Under the pieces are notes generated by a model that saw only the letters and a list, made by a program, of their open reading frames with translations, was not told where the DNA came from and did no database searches. The translations under genes and the position numbers were made by a program. This document shows positions 34,257 to 45,327 of a stretch of 64,000 nucleotides of DNA, piece after piece. The first letter of the stretch is position 1, and each line of letters opens with the position of its first letter. This DNA comes from Lachnospiraceae bacterium (GTDB taxonomy: Bacteria > Bacillota > Clostridia > Lachnospirales > Lachnospiraceae): contig JAAUZH010000005.1 in assembly GCA_014804675.1 (NCBI GenBank), positions 6,887-70,886 of the forward strand, written 5' to 3'.

Positions 34257-36122
34257 CTCTTCTTCCTTTCGGAAAAACCGATATACTTCATTTGCAGACT
34301 TTTCATTCATTTCCGGCACTTGGCAAAGCTCCTGTACGGTTGCCGCTTTTATTTCTTCCAGAGATTTGAAATAACGCATCAGCCCTTTCCTTCTGGCAGG
34401 ACCGATGCCCGGTATATCCTCTAATACAGACTTTACGTTTGTCTTCCTTCTCAGGGAGCGATGGTATTCAATGGCAAACCGGTGGGCTTCATCCTGTATC
34501 CTTGTAATCAGCCGAAATCCTTCGGAAGACTTTTCTATATCAATCTCTTCATTGTTGTAGTACAGGCCTCTGGTACGGTGATTATCATCCTTTACCATGC
34601 CGCATACCGGAATATCAATGTGGAGTTCTGCCAGGACTTCTTCTGCGATATTCACCTGTCCTTTTCCGCCGTCCATAAACAGTAAATCCGGAAATCTGGA
34701 GAAACTCCCAAAATCATCCTCCATCTGCTTTTCCTTTAAATCCTTTTTTTCCGCAAGCCCATGAAGGAACCTTCTTGTAAGCACTTCTTTCATGGAACCA
34801 TAATCATCCGGCCCGGAAACAGATTTTATCTTAAATTTCCGATAATCGCTGCGTCTTGGCTTTCCTTTTTCATACACTACCATGGAGCCTACCGTTTCAA
34901 AACCGTTTATATTGGAAATGTCATAAGCTTCTATCCGGTTAATGGAAGGCATATCCAACAACGCTGCAATTTCCTTTACTGCACCAATAGTCCTGCCTTC
35001 CTCTCTCTTAATCCGTTCTTTATCCTGCCCCAGCACCAATGCCGCATTTTTTCCCGCAAGCTCTACCAGCTTTTCCTTTGTGCCCTTTTTGGGTACCAGC
35101 AGCCGCACCTTGCTTCCTTTTCTTCCCGAAATCCATTCCTCAATCAATTCTCTTTCCTGTATTTCATCTGACAGCATAATGGTTTTTGGAAGATAGGGAG
35201 TGCCTGCATAAAACTGTTTTATAAAACTGTTCAGTATTTCTCCATCGGTATTTTCCGACACATTTGTCATATAGAAATGTTCCCTGCCAATCAGTTTCCC
35301 ATCCCGCACAAAAAACACCTGCACCACTGCATCCATCTCATCTTTAGCCAGAGCAATGATATCTTTGTCCTCCCCGGTGCTTTCCGTAATCTTCTGCTTC
35401 TGCGCAACTGCCCTTACACTGTTTAACAAATCCCGAAATTGCGCTGCCTGCTCAAAATCCATTTCCTCGGATGCCTGCAGCATTTTTTCTTCCAGTTCTT
35501 TCAATATACTTTTATAATTACCGTTTAAAAACTCCAGGGCCTTATCTACCTGCTTTCTATATTCTTCCCCAGAAATCCCTCCTATACACGGCCCATCACA
35601 TTGATGCATATGAAAATTAAGACATGCCCGGTCTTTCCCCATATCTCTCGGAAGGTTCCGGCTGCATGTACGGAGATGATACAGCTTATTCATCAGATCA
35701 ATGGTATCCTTTACACTGCCAGCGCTTGTATAGGGTCCATAGTACTTGGATTTGTCTTTTTTCATATAACGTGAAAATAAAATCCTGGGAAATTCCTCTC
35801 CCATGGTTACCTTAATATAGGGATAGGTCTTATCGTCTTTCAGCATCGTATTGTATTTGGGACGGTGCTCTTTAATCAAATTGTTTTCCAAAACCAGCGC
35901 CTCTAATTCCGAATCGGTAACGATATATTCAAAATAGGCAATCAGGGAAACCATTCTTTGAATCTTTACTGTCTTACTGGTGCTTTCCCGAAAATAAGAA
36001 CGCACTCTGTTCCTTAGGTTGATTGCCTTCCCTACATAAATAATGGCATCTCTCTTGTCATGCATAATATAGACTCCGGGACTTGCCGGGAGCTTTTTCA
36101 ATTCTTCCTGTATATCAAACAT
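34248..36122 (-). CDS. uvrC: UvrABC system protein C
   Basis: Excision nuclease subunit making both incisions at damaged DNA. The 624-residue protein has an N-terminal GIY-YIG domain ([31 protein letters not shown]), a UVR/UvrB-interaction motif (about 200-235, [19 protein letters not shown]), the RNase H-like endonuclease ([50 protein letters not shown]) and tandem helix-hairpin-helix motifs at the end ([28 protein letters not shown]). ATG 36122 has GAGG upstream. The 3' end runs into foldback element A. Confidence 0.97.
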   Translation of the reverse strand: MFDIQEELKKLPASPGVYIMHDKRDAIIYVGKAINLRNRVRSYFRESTSKTVKIQRMVSLIAYFEYIVTDSELEALVLENNLIKEHRPKYNTMLKDDKTYPYIKVTMGEEFPRILFSRYMKKDKSKYYGPYTSAGSVKDTIDLMNKLYHLRTCSRNLPRDMGKDRACLNFHMHQCDGPCIGGISGEEYRKQVDKALEFLNGNYKSILKELEEKMLQASEEMDFEQAAQFRDLLNSVRAVAQKQKITESTGEDKDIIALAKDEMDAVVQVFFVRDGKLIGREHFYMTNVSENTDGEILNSFIKQFYAGTPYLPKTIMLSDEIQERELIEEWISGRKGSKVRLLVPKKGTKEKLVELAGKNAALVLGQDKERIKREEGRTIGAVKEIAALLDMPSINRIEAYDISNINGFETVGSMVVYEKGKPRRSDYRKFKIKSVSGPDDYGSMKEVLTRRFLHGLAEKKDLKEKQMEDDFGSFSRFPDLLFMDGGKGQVNIAEEVLAELHIDIPVCGMVKDDNHRTRGLYYNNEEIDIEKSSEGFRLITRIQDEAHRFAIEYHRSLRRKTNVKSVLEDIPGIGPARRKGLMRYFKSLEEIKAATVQELCQVPEMNEKSANEVYRFFRKEEEQQ

Positions 36123-36210
36123 AGATAACCTCAACTAACTGCTGTTTTTTATTGTTGGCATTTTTTACTGTATTACTTTTAGTATACATGAAATATTCGC
36201 TCTGGGGAAC

Positions 36211-36256
36211 AAAAAAAGAACTCTGCCGCAAAATCCCACATCTTGCGGCAAAGTTC
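36211..36256 (-). terminator. Terminator of ftsH
   Basis: On the minus strand GAACTTTGCCGCAA pairs with TTGCGGCAGAGTTC around an 11-base loop, followed by seven Ts. It separates ftsH from uvrC. Confidence 0.92.
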
Positions 36257-36267
36257 GATTATAGGCA

Positions 36268-38316
36268 TTAGAACAGCCAATCTTCCTTCTCTTCATCCTT
36301 CTCCTGTTCCGGCTGGTCAGAATCTTCTTTCCCTTTATCTTCCTCTTCCGGCTCAGGGATTCCCTTTTCTTTCCGGAAGATTTGCATAAACTCTTTTCCG
36401 GTAATGGTTTCTTTTTCAATCAGGTGGGCTGCAATCTTATCCATAATATCCCTGTTTTCTTCTAACAGTTCTTTGGCTTTCTGATAGCTTTCTTTTAATA
36501 TGCGCATTACTTCCGTATCCACTTCTGCTGCGGTTACATCACTGCAGTTCATGGTAGCTGTGCCGTCTAAATATTTGCTTTCTACCGTAGCCAGACCGAT
36601 TAAGCCAAACTTTTCGCTCATACCATACTGGGTAACCATTGCCTTTGCCATATTAGTTGCCTTTTCAATGTCATTAGCAGCTCCTGTGGTTACTGTATCG
36701 AATACGATTTCTTCTGCAGCACGACCGCCTAAAAGACCTACCAGCATATCCCGAAGCTCTGCTTCTGTATTCAGGTACTTTTCTTCTTCAGGAACATGCA
36801 TAACATATCCTAAAGCGCCCATGGTCCTTGGAACAATTGTAATCTTCTGGACCGGCTCTGAGTTTTTCTGGAGAGCGCTTACCAGTGCATGACCAACCTC
36901 ATGATAGGAAACAATCTTTCGTTCTTCCTTGCTCATGATACGGTCTTTCTTTTCTTTACCCACAAGCACTACTTCTACCGCATCAAATAAATCCTTTTGA
37001 CAGACCGCTGTCCTTCCTTCTTTGACTGCATTTATGGCAGCTTCATTGATCATGTTGGCAAGATCGGAACCTACCGCTCCACTGGTTGCAAGGGCAATTG
37101 CTTCTAAATCCACACTGTCATCCATAAGCACATCTTTGGAATGCACTTTTAATACATCGGTTCTTCCTTTTAAATCCGGTTTATCCACGATAACCCGCCT
37201 GTCGAAGCGTCCCGGTCTTAAAAGAGCCTTATCTAAAATCTCCGGACGGTTGGTTGCCGCCAAAATCAGAATACCTTTTGAAGTATCAAATCCATCCATT
37301 TCGGAAAGGAGCTGGTTCAGAGTCTGTTCTCTTTCCTCATTTCCCCCGCCATACTTGGAATCACGGCTTCGCCCGATTGCATCAATCTCATCAATAAAAA
37401 CAATACAGGGGGCATTTTTCTGTGCTTCTCTGAACAGGTCCCTTACACGGGAAGCCCCAACACCAACATACAATTCAATAAAGTCGGAGCCTGCCAAGGA
37501 AAAGAAGGGCACTCCTGCTTCTCCAGCCACTGCTTTAGCCAAAAGAGTTTTTCCGGTTCCGGGAGGGCCTACTAACAGGGCACCCTTTGGAAGCTTTGCT
37601 CCAATTTTTGTATATTTGCCCGGATTGTGCAGAAAATCCACTACTTCCTGTAAGGATTCTTTTGCTTCATCCTGTCCTGCCACATCCTTAAAGGTAATGC
37701 CTGTTTCCTTTTGGACATATACTTTTGCCGTACTCTTACCTACGCTCATGGGACCGCCGCCGCTTGACATTTTTCGGAACAAAAAGCTTAGCGCAATCCA
37801 TAAAATGACAATGGGAAGAATGTATGTCAAAAGAATCGACAATAAAAATCCGGAATTATCCGGTATCTTTTCCTTGAAACTAACGTTGTGCTCTTTTAAA
37901 AATGCTGCAAGGGAATCGTCTTTTACGACGCCCGTATAATAGGTAGTGGTCTGGGTCTGGGGAGCAAATATGCTTTCCTCCTCTTCCTTCTTTTCCGTCT
38001 TTGGGGTAATGTTGATCTGATCCGAAGTAATAACGACACTTTCTACCGTCCCGGCCTCTACCATATCAAGGAACTCGTTGTAGGTAATTTCTTTACTGCT
38101 GCTGTCCGTCATCAAACGCATAATATAGCTCATCCCCAGTAATACAATCAAGGATGCAATCAGCAGAACCATAAGGCTTTGTCCCTTTTGGGGACCATTG
38201 CCGCCAGGTCCCTGACCGTTATTTCTGCCATTATTGCCAGACTTGTTTCCATCATTGTTATGGCCGCCAGAACCATTTATATTATTTCCATCATTCTGGT
38301 AATTTTGATTTTCCAT
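36268..38316 (-). CDS. ftsH: ATP-dependent zinc metalloprotease FtsH
   Basis: Membrane-bound AAA+ protease for quality control of membrane and soluble proteins. The 682-residue form has an unusual Asn/Gly-rich N-terminus (residues 1-44), two membrane spans (about 48-67 and 157-180) flanking an extracellular region, the AAA domain with Walker A GPPGTGKT at 250-257, Walker [15 protein letters not shown] motif RPGRFDRR, and the zinc site HEVGH at 472-476. The tail is acidic. GGAGGAG precedes ATG 38316. No tilS/hpt neighbours as in Bacillus. Confidence 0.97.
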   Translation of the reverse strand: MENQNYQNDGNNINGSGGHNNDGNKSGNNGRNNGQGPGGNGPQKGQSLMVLLIASLIVLLGMSYIMRLMTDSSSKEITYNEFLDMVEAGTVESVVITSDQINITPKTEKKEEEESIFAPQTQTTTYYTGVVKDDSLAAFLKEHNVSFKEKIPDNSGFLLSILLTYILPIVILWIALSFLFRKMSSGGGPMSVGKSTAKVYVQKETGITFKDVAGQDEAKESLQEVVDFLHNPGKYTKIGAKLPKGALLVGPPGTGKTLLAKAVAGEAGVPFFSLAGSDFIELYVGVGASRVRDLFREAQKNAPCIVFIDEIDAIGRSRDSKYGGGNEEREQTLNQLLSEMDGFDTSKGILILAATNRPEILDKALLRPGRFDRRVIVDKPDLKGRTDVLKVHSKDVLMDDSVDLEAIALATSGAVGSDLANMINEAAINAVKEGRTAVCQKDLFDAVEVVLVGKEKKDRIMSKEERKIVSYHEVGHALVSALQKNSEPVQKITIVPRTMGALGYVMHVPEEEKYLNTEAELRDMLVGLLGGRAAEEIVFDTVTTGAANDIEKATNMAKAMVTQYGMSEKFGLIGLATVESKYLDGTATMNCSDVTAAEVDTEVMRILKESYQKAKELLEENRDIMDKIAAHLIEKETITGKEFMQIFRKEKGIPEPEEEDKGKEDSDQPEQEKDEEKEDWLF

Positions 38317-38541
38317 GCTTCTCCTCCTAAAATCACTCTTCCATTATAGAGATTGTCAAATCATAAATCAATATAATTATTGTGAAATTTAAAACACAAA
38401 TATGAAAGAATTCTAAACTTTTTCAATAAGATAAGAAATTATACTTCCTTTTCCTCTACAGAATATGATATAATCATTATCGTATTTTATTTTTTCAACA
38501 TACCTTATCACACCTTTAACTTCAGACGGAGGAAAAAAGAA

Positions 38542-40146
38542 ATGCCAGTAAAATATGTGTTTGTGACAGGCGGCGTTGTTTCCGGTTTAGGAAAGGGAAT
38601 TACCGCTGCATCTTTAGGACGTCTTCTAAAAGCAAGAGGCTATAAAGTCACTATGCAGAAGTTTGATCCATATATCAATATAGATCCGGGCACTATGAAT
38701 CCAATCCAGCATGGTGAGGTATTCGTTACGGATGACGGTGCGGAAACCGATCTGGATCTGGGTCATTATGAAAGATTTATTGATGAAAGCCTGGATAAAA
38801 ATTCCAATGTGACAACAGGAAAAGTGTATTGGTCTGTTTTGCAAAAGGAAAGAAGAGGCGACTATGGCGGCGGAACCGTTCAGGTCATCCCCCATATAAC
38901 CAATGAAATCAAAAGCCGCTTCTATCGGAATTTTACCGATGAGGATACAAGAATTGCCATTATTGAGGTAGGAGGAACCGTAGGCGATATTGAAAGTCAG
39001 CCTTTTTTGGAGTCCATTCGTCAGTTCCAGCATGAAGTAGGACCGGAAAATGCTATCTTGATTCACGTTACTTTGATTCCTTATTTAAGCGCTTCTCAGG
39101 AAATGAAGACAAAACCTACCCAGGCTTCCGTAAAGGAGCTGCAGGGAATGGGTATCCAGCCAAATATTATTGTATGCAGAAGCGAGCATCCTTTAGACCA
39201 ACAATTGAAAGATAAGATTGCATTATTCTGTAACGTTCCTGCAGGACGTGTCCTGCAAAATCTGGATGTGGAATATTTATACGAAGCTCCCCTTGCCATG
39301 GAAGAGGAAAAGCTTGCCCAGGTTGCCTGTGAATGTTTACGATTGGATTGTCCGGAACCGGATCTTACCGATTGGAAGAACATGGTACAAAATCTCCGCA
39401 ATCCGGAACATGAGATTACCATCGCCCTGGTAGGGAAATACATTCAGCTGCACGATGCTTATATCAGTGTGGTAGAAGCATTAAAACATGGTGGAATTTT
39501 TATACATACTACTGTGAATATCAAGTGGGTGGATTCTGAAACAGTTACTTCTGAAAATGCGGCAGATATATTTAAGGATGTAGACGGCATATTAGTTCCC
39601 GGCGGCTTTGGAGACAGGGGAATTAACGGAAAACTCTATGCCATCACTTATGCAAGAGAACACCGCATTCCTTTCCTTGGACTTTGTCTTGGTATGCAGC
39701 TTGCCATCGTGGAATATGCAAGAAATGTGGTTGGTTATCGGGATGCCCACAGCATCGAATTGGATTCCAGTACAACCCACCCGGTCATTGCCCTTATGCC
39801 GGATCAAAATGGCGTAGAGGATATTGGAGGCACTTTACGGCTGGGTTCCTATCCCTGTGTATTGGACAAGCAGTCCAAGGCATATGAGCTGTATGGAGAA
39901 GAAACTATTTATGAAAGACATAGGCATCGTTACGAAGTCAATAATGATTATCGTAATGCTCTGATGGAGCATGGCTTGAAGTTATCCGGACTTTCTCCTG
40001 ACGGCCGCATCGTGGAAATGTGCGAGCTGCCGGAACACCCATTTTTTGTTGCAACCCAGAGTCATCCGGAATTAAAGAGCAGACCCAACAGGCCCCATCC
40101 TTTGTTCAAAGGTTTTGTAGAAGCTGCTTTGAAGAATAAGCAATAA
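38542..40146 (+). CDS. pyrG: CTP synthase
   Basis: Makes CTP from UTP with glutamine nitrogen. The 534-residue sequence has the N-terminal synthetase ([75 protein letters not shown]) and the C-terminal class I glutaminase with nucleophile Cys in [14 protein letters not shown] and the His/Glu pair in [20 protein letters not shown] precedes ATG 38542. A TATAAT near 38469 may be its -10, but the -35 is weak. Alone on the plus strand with its own terminator. Confidence 0.98.
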   Translation: MPVKYVFVTGGVVSGLGKGITAASLGRLLKARGYKVTMQKFDPYINIDPGTMNPIQHGEVFVTDDGAETDLDLGHYERFIDESLDKNSNVTTGKVYWSVLQKERRGDYGGGTVQVIPHITNEIKSRFYRNFTDEDTRIAIIEVGGTVGDIESQPFLESIRQFQHEVGPENAILIHVTLIPYLSASQEMKTKPTQASVKELQGMGIQPNIIVCRSEHPLDQQLKDKIALFCNVPAGRVLQNLDVEYLYEAPLAMEEEKLAQVACECLRLDCPEPDLTDWKNMVQNLRNPEHEITIALVGKYIQLHDAYISVVEALKHGGIFIHTTVNIKWVDSETVTSENAADIFKDVDGILVPGGFGDRGINGKLYAITYAREHRIPFLGLCLGMQLAIVEYARNVVGYRDAHSIELDSSTTHPVIALMPDQNGVEDIGGTLRLGSYPCVLDKQSKAYELYGEETIYERHRHRYEVNNDYRNALMEHGLKLSGLSPDGRIVEMCELPEHPFFVATQSHPELKSRPNRPHPLFKGFVEAALKNKQ

Positions 40147-40161
40147 GAAATAAGAGGTAAC

Positions 40162-40205
40162 AAAAACATCCTTTCAGTTATAAACTAACTAAAAGGATGT
40201 TTTTA
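40162..40205 (+). terminator. Terminator of pyrG
   Basis: AAAAACATCCTTT and AAAGGATGTTTTT pair around a loop of about 18 bases; T-rich tail. It can also serve the convergent MCP gene. Confidence 0.82.
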
Positions 40206-40244
40206 TTATCTGCTATTTATTATCACTTACCGGATTCACCATAA

Positions 40245-41594
40245 TTAGTAAATTTGAAATGCATTCATCCTTCTTACTAATTCCTGTGAAGCAACATCCA
40301 GCCTCTTCACTTCTTCCATAATGGATTCAATGGTGGCAGCAAGTTCTTCTGTAGAAGCTGCTGTTTCCTGGGTAGAAGCCGCATTCTGCTCTGCAATGGC
40401 AGAAAGAGTTTCGATAGAAGATACCACCTGTCCTTTTGCCTGCTCTAACACATTCGTACTGCTTGAAATAGTTTCAATACCGTTTACGGTTACCAGTAAT
40501 CCATTGTTTACGCTGTCAAATACAGTCTTTGTGGTCTCAACCTTATCAGCCTGCAGGCCAATAATGGCATCTACTGTATTCATTGTCTTAACAGCCTGCT
40601 CAGACTGGGTCAGCAGGTGGGAAATAATGTCTTCGATTGTCTTTGCAGACTGATTGGACTGTTCTGCCAGATTTTTAATCTGTTCCGCAACAACCGCAAA
40701 GCCCCTGCCGCTTTCTCCTGCTCTTGCTGCCTCAATAGACGCATTTAACGCAAGCAGATTCGTCTCGTTTGCAATAGAGGCAATCAGTTCCGTTGCCTTA
40801 TGTATTTCCTGTGCAGATTCATTTGTTGTATTGGTCTGCTCGTAAATAATAGCAATCTGGGTTTTTACTTTTTCTGAAATAGCTTCCAATTCCTCTACGG
40901 AGTCCACACCGGCCGCTCCGGTTTTCTTCATCTGCTCCGCATTTTCCATCAGTTCTTTTACTGCCAGGGAGGTCTGCTCGATTCCGTCACCAATCTTGTG
41001 AACTGCCTCAGAAACCGCCTGGGTTTCAATTGCCTGCTGGGTAGCGCCATTTGCCATTTCTGTCATAGTCTGTGCAACACTTTCCGAAGAAGTGCTGGTA
41101 TCGGCAGTCATTTTATTCAGGCTCACAACCGAATCATGCACGGAATCCGTAGTAGTGCCTACATAGCCAATCAATTTCTTTAATTCCTTCAATACATCCG
41201 AAAGACCATTGGCTAATATTCCCATTTCATCCATTCTATCCAGATCTGCTTTTCCAACATCCTTAGTCAGATCCCCAGCTGCTGCCGCTTCCAGAATATC
41301 CATGGTGCGGTTTAAGGATTTTATCATATTCCCCACAACCAGCCTGGCCATAATGACTCCCACAATACAGGAAGCAACAGCGGTAATGACCATGCCTCTG
41401 ATAAGCCCCACCAATTCCGCTCCTTTAACTGCGGTTCCATGAAGCTTAATGTCAATAAGCGCTCCAATCATAACCAACACGGCTGATCCGATTATCAGAC
41501 CAATTATTTTTGCCTGCAAGGATGCCTTTCTCTTTTTTACCTCTTGCCTTACTTCAGCTGCCGCTTCTACAATGTTGTCCACTCTTTCTTCCAT
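40245..41594 (-). CDS. Methyl-accepting chemotaxis protein with minimal sensor region
   Basis: A 449-residue MCP. Two membrane spans lie close together (about residues 30-48 and 65-90) with only a ~17-residue outer loop, so it lacks a normal extracellular ligand domain and may sense through the membrane or from inside. A HAMP domain follows ([27 protein letters not shown]), then the signalling region with [46 protein letters not shown] 41594 is chosen over the upstream start because AGGTTAC and the residue run MEERVD fit. Monocistronic. Confidence 0.93.
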   Translation of the reverse strand: MEERVDNIVEAAAEVRQEVKKRKASLQAKIIGLIIGSAVLVMIGALIDIKLHGTAVKGAELVGLIRGMVITAVASCIVGVIMARLVVGNMIKSLNRTMDILEAAAAGDLTKDVGKADLDRMDEMGILANGLSDVLKELKKLIGYVGTTTDSVHDSVVSLNKMTADTSTSSESVAQTMTEMANGATQQAIETQAVSEAVHKIGDGIEQTSLAVKELMENAEQMKKTGAAGVDSVEELEAISEKVKTQIAIIYEQTNTTNESAQEIHKATELIASIANETNLLALNASIEAARAGESGRGFAVVAEQIKNLAEQSNQSAKTIEDIISHLLTQSEQAVKTMNTVDAIIGLQADKVETTKTVFDSVNNGLLVTVNGIETISSSTNVLEQAKGQVVSSIETLSAIAEQNAASTQETAASTEELAATIESIMEEVKRLDVASQELVRRMNAFQIY

Positions 41595-41681
41595 ATGTAA
41601 CCTCGCCTTCACTATTTTTTGCCTTACTGTTTTTTGCTTTCACCATTTTCTTTGCTCATTTTATCATATTTTCATATGATT

Positions 41682-42077
41682 TTAAAGGGATTTTATAAAA
41701 TTTCCATGGCTTTTCTCTTCCCCCGAAAACCAGTCCTTCAAAAGTACGGGAAGCTTCTCAAAATACTCTGAAATAACAATTTCCGGCGGCTCCTGATTTT
41801 TCTTTTTTCTATAAAGTTCCCTGAGCGCAGAAGGAATTTTTACAAGCTGTTCCTTTTCTTTCCTGCTAAGACTTTTAATAAAATATTCCAGTCTGCACGC
41901 TTCCGGCCAGCTGCTCGTTTCCCATAAAGCTTCCAGCTCCACTGCCTGCCTGCTCTTTGTGTATTTTGCTCCTTGCTTCTCCTTATAGAAATGCTGCTGC
42001 AGCCTCTTTTTTATGTCTTTTGTAATACCGGTATAGTAGCTTTCATCCTGGCATTTTATCATGTAAATGTAATTCAT
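41682..42077 (-). CDS. GIY-YIG nuclease-family protein
   Basis: A 131-residue protein with an N-terminal GIY-YIG domain: MNYIYMIKCQDESYYTGITKDIKKRLQQH, KYTKSRQAVELEALWE and ACRLEYFIKSLSRKEKEQL (the conserved Glu). It is of the small YhbQ/UPF0213 type, which is usually about 90 residues; here a C-terminal addition of ~35 residues (EPPEIVISEYFEKLPVLLKDWF) is seen. ATG 42077 is supported by GGAGAAA. Members are linked to DNA repair but the exact role is unsettled. It lies 66 bases after the amidohydrolase gene. Confidence 0.87.
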   Translation of the reverse strand: MNYIYMIKCQDESYYTGITKDIKKRLQQHFYKEKQGAKYTKSRQAVELEALWETSSWPEACRLEYFIKSLSRKEKEQLVKIPSALRELYRKKKNQEPPEIVISEYFEKLPVLLKDWFSGEEKSHGNFIKSL

Positions 42078-42143
42078 GCTTTCTCCAATACATTGCAATT
42101 CCGGTTTCACCGGCAAAGCCCTTTTATCATTTATGCAATTTTA

Positions 42144-43373
42144 TCATGATATTTTCCTGCTGTCATCTTCTTCGTCCTGCTTATGAGCATAAACAATCCT
42201 GCCATCAATTATGGTATACAGAGTCTGGGTAAAGGTTTCCATGGGATTTCCCGTAAATATAGCAATATCCGCATCCTTTCCCGGTTCCAGGCTTCCCACC
42301 CGATGCTCTACCCTGCATATTTTAGCGGCATTTATAGTAATTGCTTTCAGCCCTTCCTCCATAGGAAGGCCCTTTTTTACCGCAAGCCCGGCACAAATAG
42401 GCAGATATTGCAGAATGGATACAGGATGATCCGTAGTGATTGCCACCGTTACCCCAGCCTTACTTAAGACACCGCTTGTTTTAAAATCCATATTCTGTAC
42501 TTCTATTTTGGAGCGTGCTGTCAAGTCCGGCCCTACAATAGCAGGAAATCCGGATTCCGCAATTTCTTCTGCTATCAGATGCCCTTCCGTACAATGATCC
42601 AAAGTCATGTCCAACTGAAATTCCCTTGCAATGCGGATAGCCGTCAAAATATCATCCGTTCTGTGAACATGGGCCTTTAAAGGAATCTCCCTGTTTAATA
42701 CAGGCAGCCACGGCTCCATATTAAAGTCCTCTTTCTCTAAGCTTCCATTATCCTTTTGCTCCTTATATTGTTTTGCGCGAAACAGCTCCTCACGGAGCAG
42801 AGAGGCAATTGCCATTCTGCTTGCCGGCATTTTTCCCATGTCGCCATAATTTCTTTTGGGATTTTCTCCAAATGCCACTTTCATAGCCGCAGGCGCCTTT
42901 ATAATCATATCATCCATACATCTGCCCTGGGTCTTCATGAACACGAACTGTCCTCCTACCACATTGGCGCTGCCCGGTCCTGCCATGACCGATGTGATTC
43001 CCGCCTTTATTGCAGCATGAAATTCAGGGTCCATAGGGTTAATAGCATCTAACCCTCTCAGGGCAGGTGTAATTGGGTTTGTAATTTCATTGCCGTCATC
43101 TCCTACAGTTCCGTTTTTTTCTTCCGTAATGCCCACATGACAATGTGCTTCAATGATTCCCGGCATGACCCATGCTCCGTTTACATCCAGAATGTCTGCC
43201 ATCCTTGCATTTTCGCATTTTTTCTCCCGGTTTTCTTTTTGCACTTGGGAATGTATGTCTCCCAATTTCCTCATGCTTCCTATCTCCGTTATGCTCTTTC
43301 CTTCTATTTTTATATATCCCTGCTCTATGGTCTCTCCTGCCATAGTGTGAATGTTTCCATTGATAATAATCAT
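42144..43373 (-). CDS. Metal-dependent amidohydrolase (imidazolonepropionase-like)
   Basis: A 409-residue cytoplasmic amidohydrolase. PGIIEAHCHVGITEE holds the HxH metal site, PLKAHVHRTDDI and LTLDHCTEGH-like TLDHCTEGHLI the next metal histidines, and VAITTDHPVSILQ the catalytic Asp. The C-terminal return of the small domain reads VGSLEPGKDADIAIFTGNPME. The substrate is not readable; relatives include prolidase-like and imidazolonepropionase-like enzymes. Its RBS (AGAGG) lies within an inverted repeat that could mask it (43374-43452). Confidence 0.9.
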   Translation of the reverse strand: MIIINGNIHTMAGETIEQGYIKIEGKSITEIGSMRKLGDIHSQVQKENREKKCENARMADILDVNGAWVMPGIIEAHCHVGITEEKNGTVGDDGNEITNPITPALRGLDAINPMDPEFHAAIKAGITSVMAGPGSANVVGGQFVFMKTQGRCMDDMIIKAPAAMKVAFGENPKRNYGDMGKMPASRMAIASLLREELFRAKQYKEQKDNGSLEKEDFNMEPWLPVLNREIPLKAHVHRTDDILTAIRIAREFQLDMTLDHCTEGHLIAEEIAESGFPAIVGPDLTARSKIEVQNMDFKTSGVLSKAGVTVAITTDHPVSILQYLPICAGLAVKKGLPMEEGLKAITINAAKICRVEHRVGSLEPGKDADIAIFTGNPMETFTQTLYTIIDGRIVYAHKQDEEDDSRKIS

Positions 43374-43452
43374 AAAAGCCTCTTTTTCCTTTTTTCTATA
43401 TTATTTGTTTTATCTTTGAATTTATACGATGCCGACGAAAAAAGAGGCTTTT
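43374..43452 (-). promoter_or_regulatory. Inverted repeat that can sequester the amidohydrolase ribosome site
   Basis: AAAAGCCTCTTTTT (43374-43387) and AAAAAGAGGCTTTT (43439-43452) are perfect 14-base complements about 50 bases apart. In the minus-strand RNA the second arm contains the AGAGG ribosome site and abuts the ATG at 43373; the first arm starts 8 bases past the esterase stop. No T run follows, so it is a weak terminator and a plausible RBS mask. Confidence 0.6.
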
Positions 43453-43460
43453 TATTTGGA

Positions 43461-44420
43461 CTATATTTTGTTCTTTCTCTTTATCCATTCTGTGGAAGCA
43501 TCCATGGCTGCCCTGCAGGCTTCTGTCTGATCCAGAGAGTGGAGCATGACAAAATCATGTATGATTGCCTGAAAACGTAAAGCGGTTACCGGAACTCCTG
43601 CCTTCCGAAGCTTTTCAGCATAGGCTTCCCCCTCATCCCTGAGCACATCCGCTTCCCCATTTAATATCATTGCTTCCGGCAGTCCTGACAATTGTTCTAT
43701 GCTGGCACAAAGAGGAGATGCGGTAATCTGATCCCTTGCCCGTTCAGAGGTGGTATACTGATCCCAGAACCAGATCATTCCGTCCCGGTAAAGATAGTAA
43801 TCTTGTGCAAACCTGCAGTAGGATTCCGTATCAAAACAGGCATTGGTAACCGGATAATATAAAAGCTGTTTTTGTATATGGGGACCGTTTCTGTATTTCG
43901 ACATCATGGTCATGGCAATTGCCATATTACCTCCTACACTGTCTCCTGCTACTGTCAATGTTTTTTCATTCATTTCACAGCCCATACGGAAAAGCAGCTC
44001 CGGCAGCATGGAAAGTATGCTGTAGCATTGCTCCAGGGCAACGGGATAATGTGCTTCGGGAGAGCGGGTATATTCTGGAAAAATTACGATACAGCCTGTT
44101 CTTGCCGCCAGTTCCCGCACAAGCTTTTCGTGGGTATGGAAGCTTCCAAATACCCAGCCTGCTCCATGAATGTAAAATATTACATCTGCCGGATTATTTA
44201 AACACTCCGGTTTTACGATATAAACAGGGATTTCTCCCCATCGTCCTGTATCTGCTTTTATGCAGCTTATTTGTGCAGGATACAGGAATACAGGTGTATC
44301 CTGGGCTTTTTCCAATGCTTCTCTGCCTTCTTCTGGCGGCAATTGATAAATACGGGGCAGGGCTGCAGCGGCATTGCTTACTTCTACCGCTTCCTGTTCC
44401 AGTTGAACTGTTCGTCTCAT
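43461..44420 (-). CDS. HSL-family alpha/beta hydrolase (carboxylesterase)
   Basis: A 319-residue esterase of the hormone-sensitive lipase group. VIFYIHGAGWVFGSFHTH gives the HGGG-like oxyanion motif (here HGAG), TVAGDSVGGNMAIAMTM the nucleophile elbow with Ser, and the C-terminal segment the Asp (NGEADVLRDEGEAY) and His (IIHDFVMLHSL). No signal peptide. It acts on short acyl esters, but the natural substrate is unknown. Start ATG 44420 has AAGGAG upstream. Likely read into the amidohydrolase gene. Confidence 0.92.
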   Translation of the reverse strand: MRRTVQLEQEAVEVSNAAAALPRIYQLPPEEGREALEKAQDTPVFLYPAQISCIKADTGRWGEIPVYIVKPECLNNPADVIFYIHGAGWVFGSFHTHEKLVRELAARTGCIVIFPEYTRSPEAHYPVALEQCYSILSMLPELLFRMGCEMNEKTLTVAGDSVGGNMAIAMTMMSKYRNGPHIQKQLLYYPVTNACFDTESYCRFAQDYYLYRDGMIWFWDQYTTSERARDQITASPLCASIEQLSGLPEAMILNGEADVLRDEGEAYAEKLRKAGVPVTALRFQAIIHDFVMLHSLDQTEACRAAMDASTEWIKRKNKI

Positions 44421-44505
44421 AGATAAACTCCTTCTGATTTTCTTCTATATAAAATCATATTCTTTGAGATGGCGGTTCATTATTGAATTTTAATTCTCTA
44501 TATTC

Positions 44506-45108
44506 ATGTACCTGTAAGTCCAAGTGTATGCCGTTGCTCCGGTCGTATTTTTGACAGAAACCATGAATCAGATATTGATATTACCAATAATGAAGGACTG
44601 GTATATCAACTCTATGCCAGAAAACAGCAATCGCTCTCACGGATATGGAAGCCTGAATCTTGCCACCTTCGAGCCATTCCCTAAAAATCCTCCCATTTCC
44701 AAGGTGTTCCGAGAAATAGGTCTGGCAGATGAACTTGGCTCTGGCATGCGAAATACCTACAAATACACGAGATTATATTCCGGTGCGGAACCGGAATTTA
44801 AGGAAGGGGATATCTTTCGTACTGTCATTCCACTAAGTGAAGCTGCTACTGTTGGACCAAACAGCAACTTAGGTACGCAAGTAAGTACGCAAATCAAGCT
44901 TCCCGTCGATAAGTTAACAGCACTGATTGATTTCTGCTCCACACCAAGGAGCCGCAGAGAAATGCAAGCTTTCTGCGGAATTAAAACAGCAGAATATTTC
45001 AGAAAGCATATTATCAAACCAATGCTTCAAAATAATATGATTAAACAGACTATTCCCGATAAGCCAAATAGCCGTAATCAAAAATATAATGGGTGGTATT
45101 GTCATTGA
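44506..45108 (+). pseudogene. Remnant of an AlbA_2/RecG-like ATP-binding protein gene
   Basis: One frame from about 44506 reads RIFDRNHESDIDITNNEGLVYQLYARKQQS, the end of an AlbA_2-type N-terminal DNA-binding domain. The next frame continues from about 44620 with HGYGSLNLATFEPFPKNPPISKVFREIGLADELGSGMRN, the C-terminal ATPase part of the same family, and ends in a winged-helix-like tail. The middle of the gene is missing and the frame changes at the junction, so it is a decayed gene with lost 5' end and internal deletion. Intact members are often linked to mobile DNA or phage response. Confidence 0.75.
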
Positions 45109-45182
45109 TTTTCATAATGCGATTGAAAAAGGACAGTTATTGCACAATATTTATCAATAACCATCAATTGCACTTACAATTA

Positions 45183-45211
45183 TTGACAAAACGTTTCATT
45201 TAAAGTATATT
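45183..45211 (+). promoter_or_regulatory. Consensus promoter of the ABC transporter operon
   Basis: TTGACA (45183-45188) and TATATT (45206-45211) with a 17-base spacer, about 120 bases before the ATPase gene. Confidence 0.82.
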
Positions 45212-45224
45212 AAAATCCAAGTTA

Positions 45225-45284
45225 GCGGCTGCAAACCATATGGACAGCCGCATTTATTGAAATTATCAGTTAGCGTTGACTAAC
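45225..45284 (+). promoter_or_regulatory. Leader hairpin and GTTAG palindrome upstream of the ABC operon
   Basis: Downstream of the promoter are a stem GCGGCTG/CAGCCGC (45225-45251, 13-base loop) and then GTTAGCGTTGACTAAC (45269-45284), an inverted repeat of GTTAG with a 6-base centre. These may be a regulator site and RNA structure; no regulator gene is adjacent on this strand. Confidence 0.5.
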
Positions 45285-45327
45285 CGCTATAGAGTCAGCA
45301 GCAGAAATCTGAAACGGAGGCAGGAGC

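Noticed and set aside
33949-34424. Frames of 65 and 191 residues across foldback A
   Set aside because: They translate the inverted repeat and the antisense of uvrC; no homologous protein features.
38317-38541. pyrG attenuator or riboswitch
   Set aside because: No terminator/antiterminator pair or initial G run was seen before the start; only a plausible -10.
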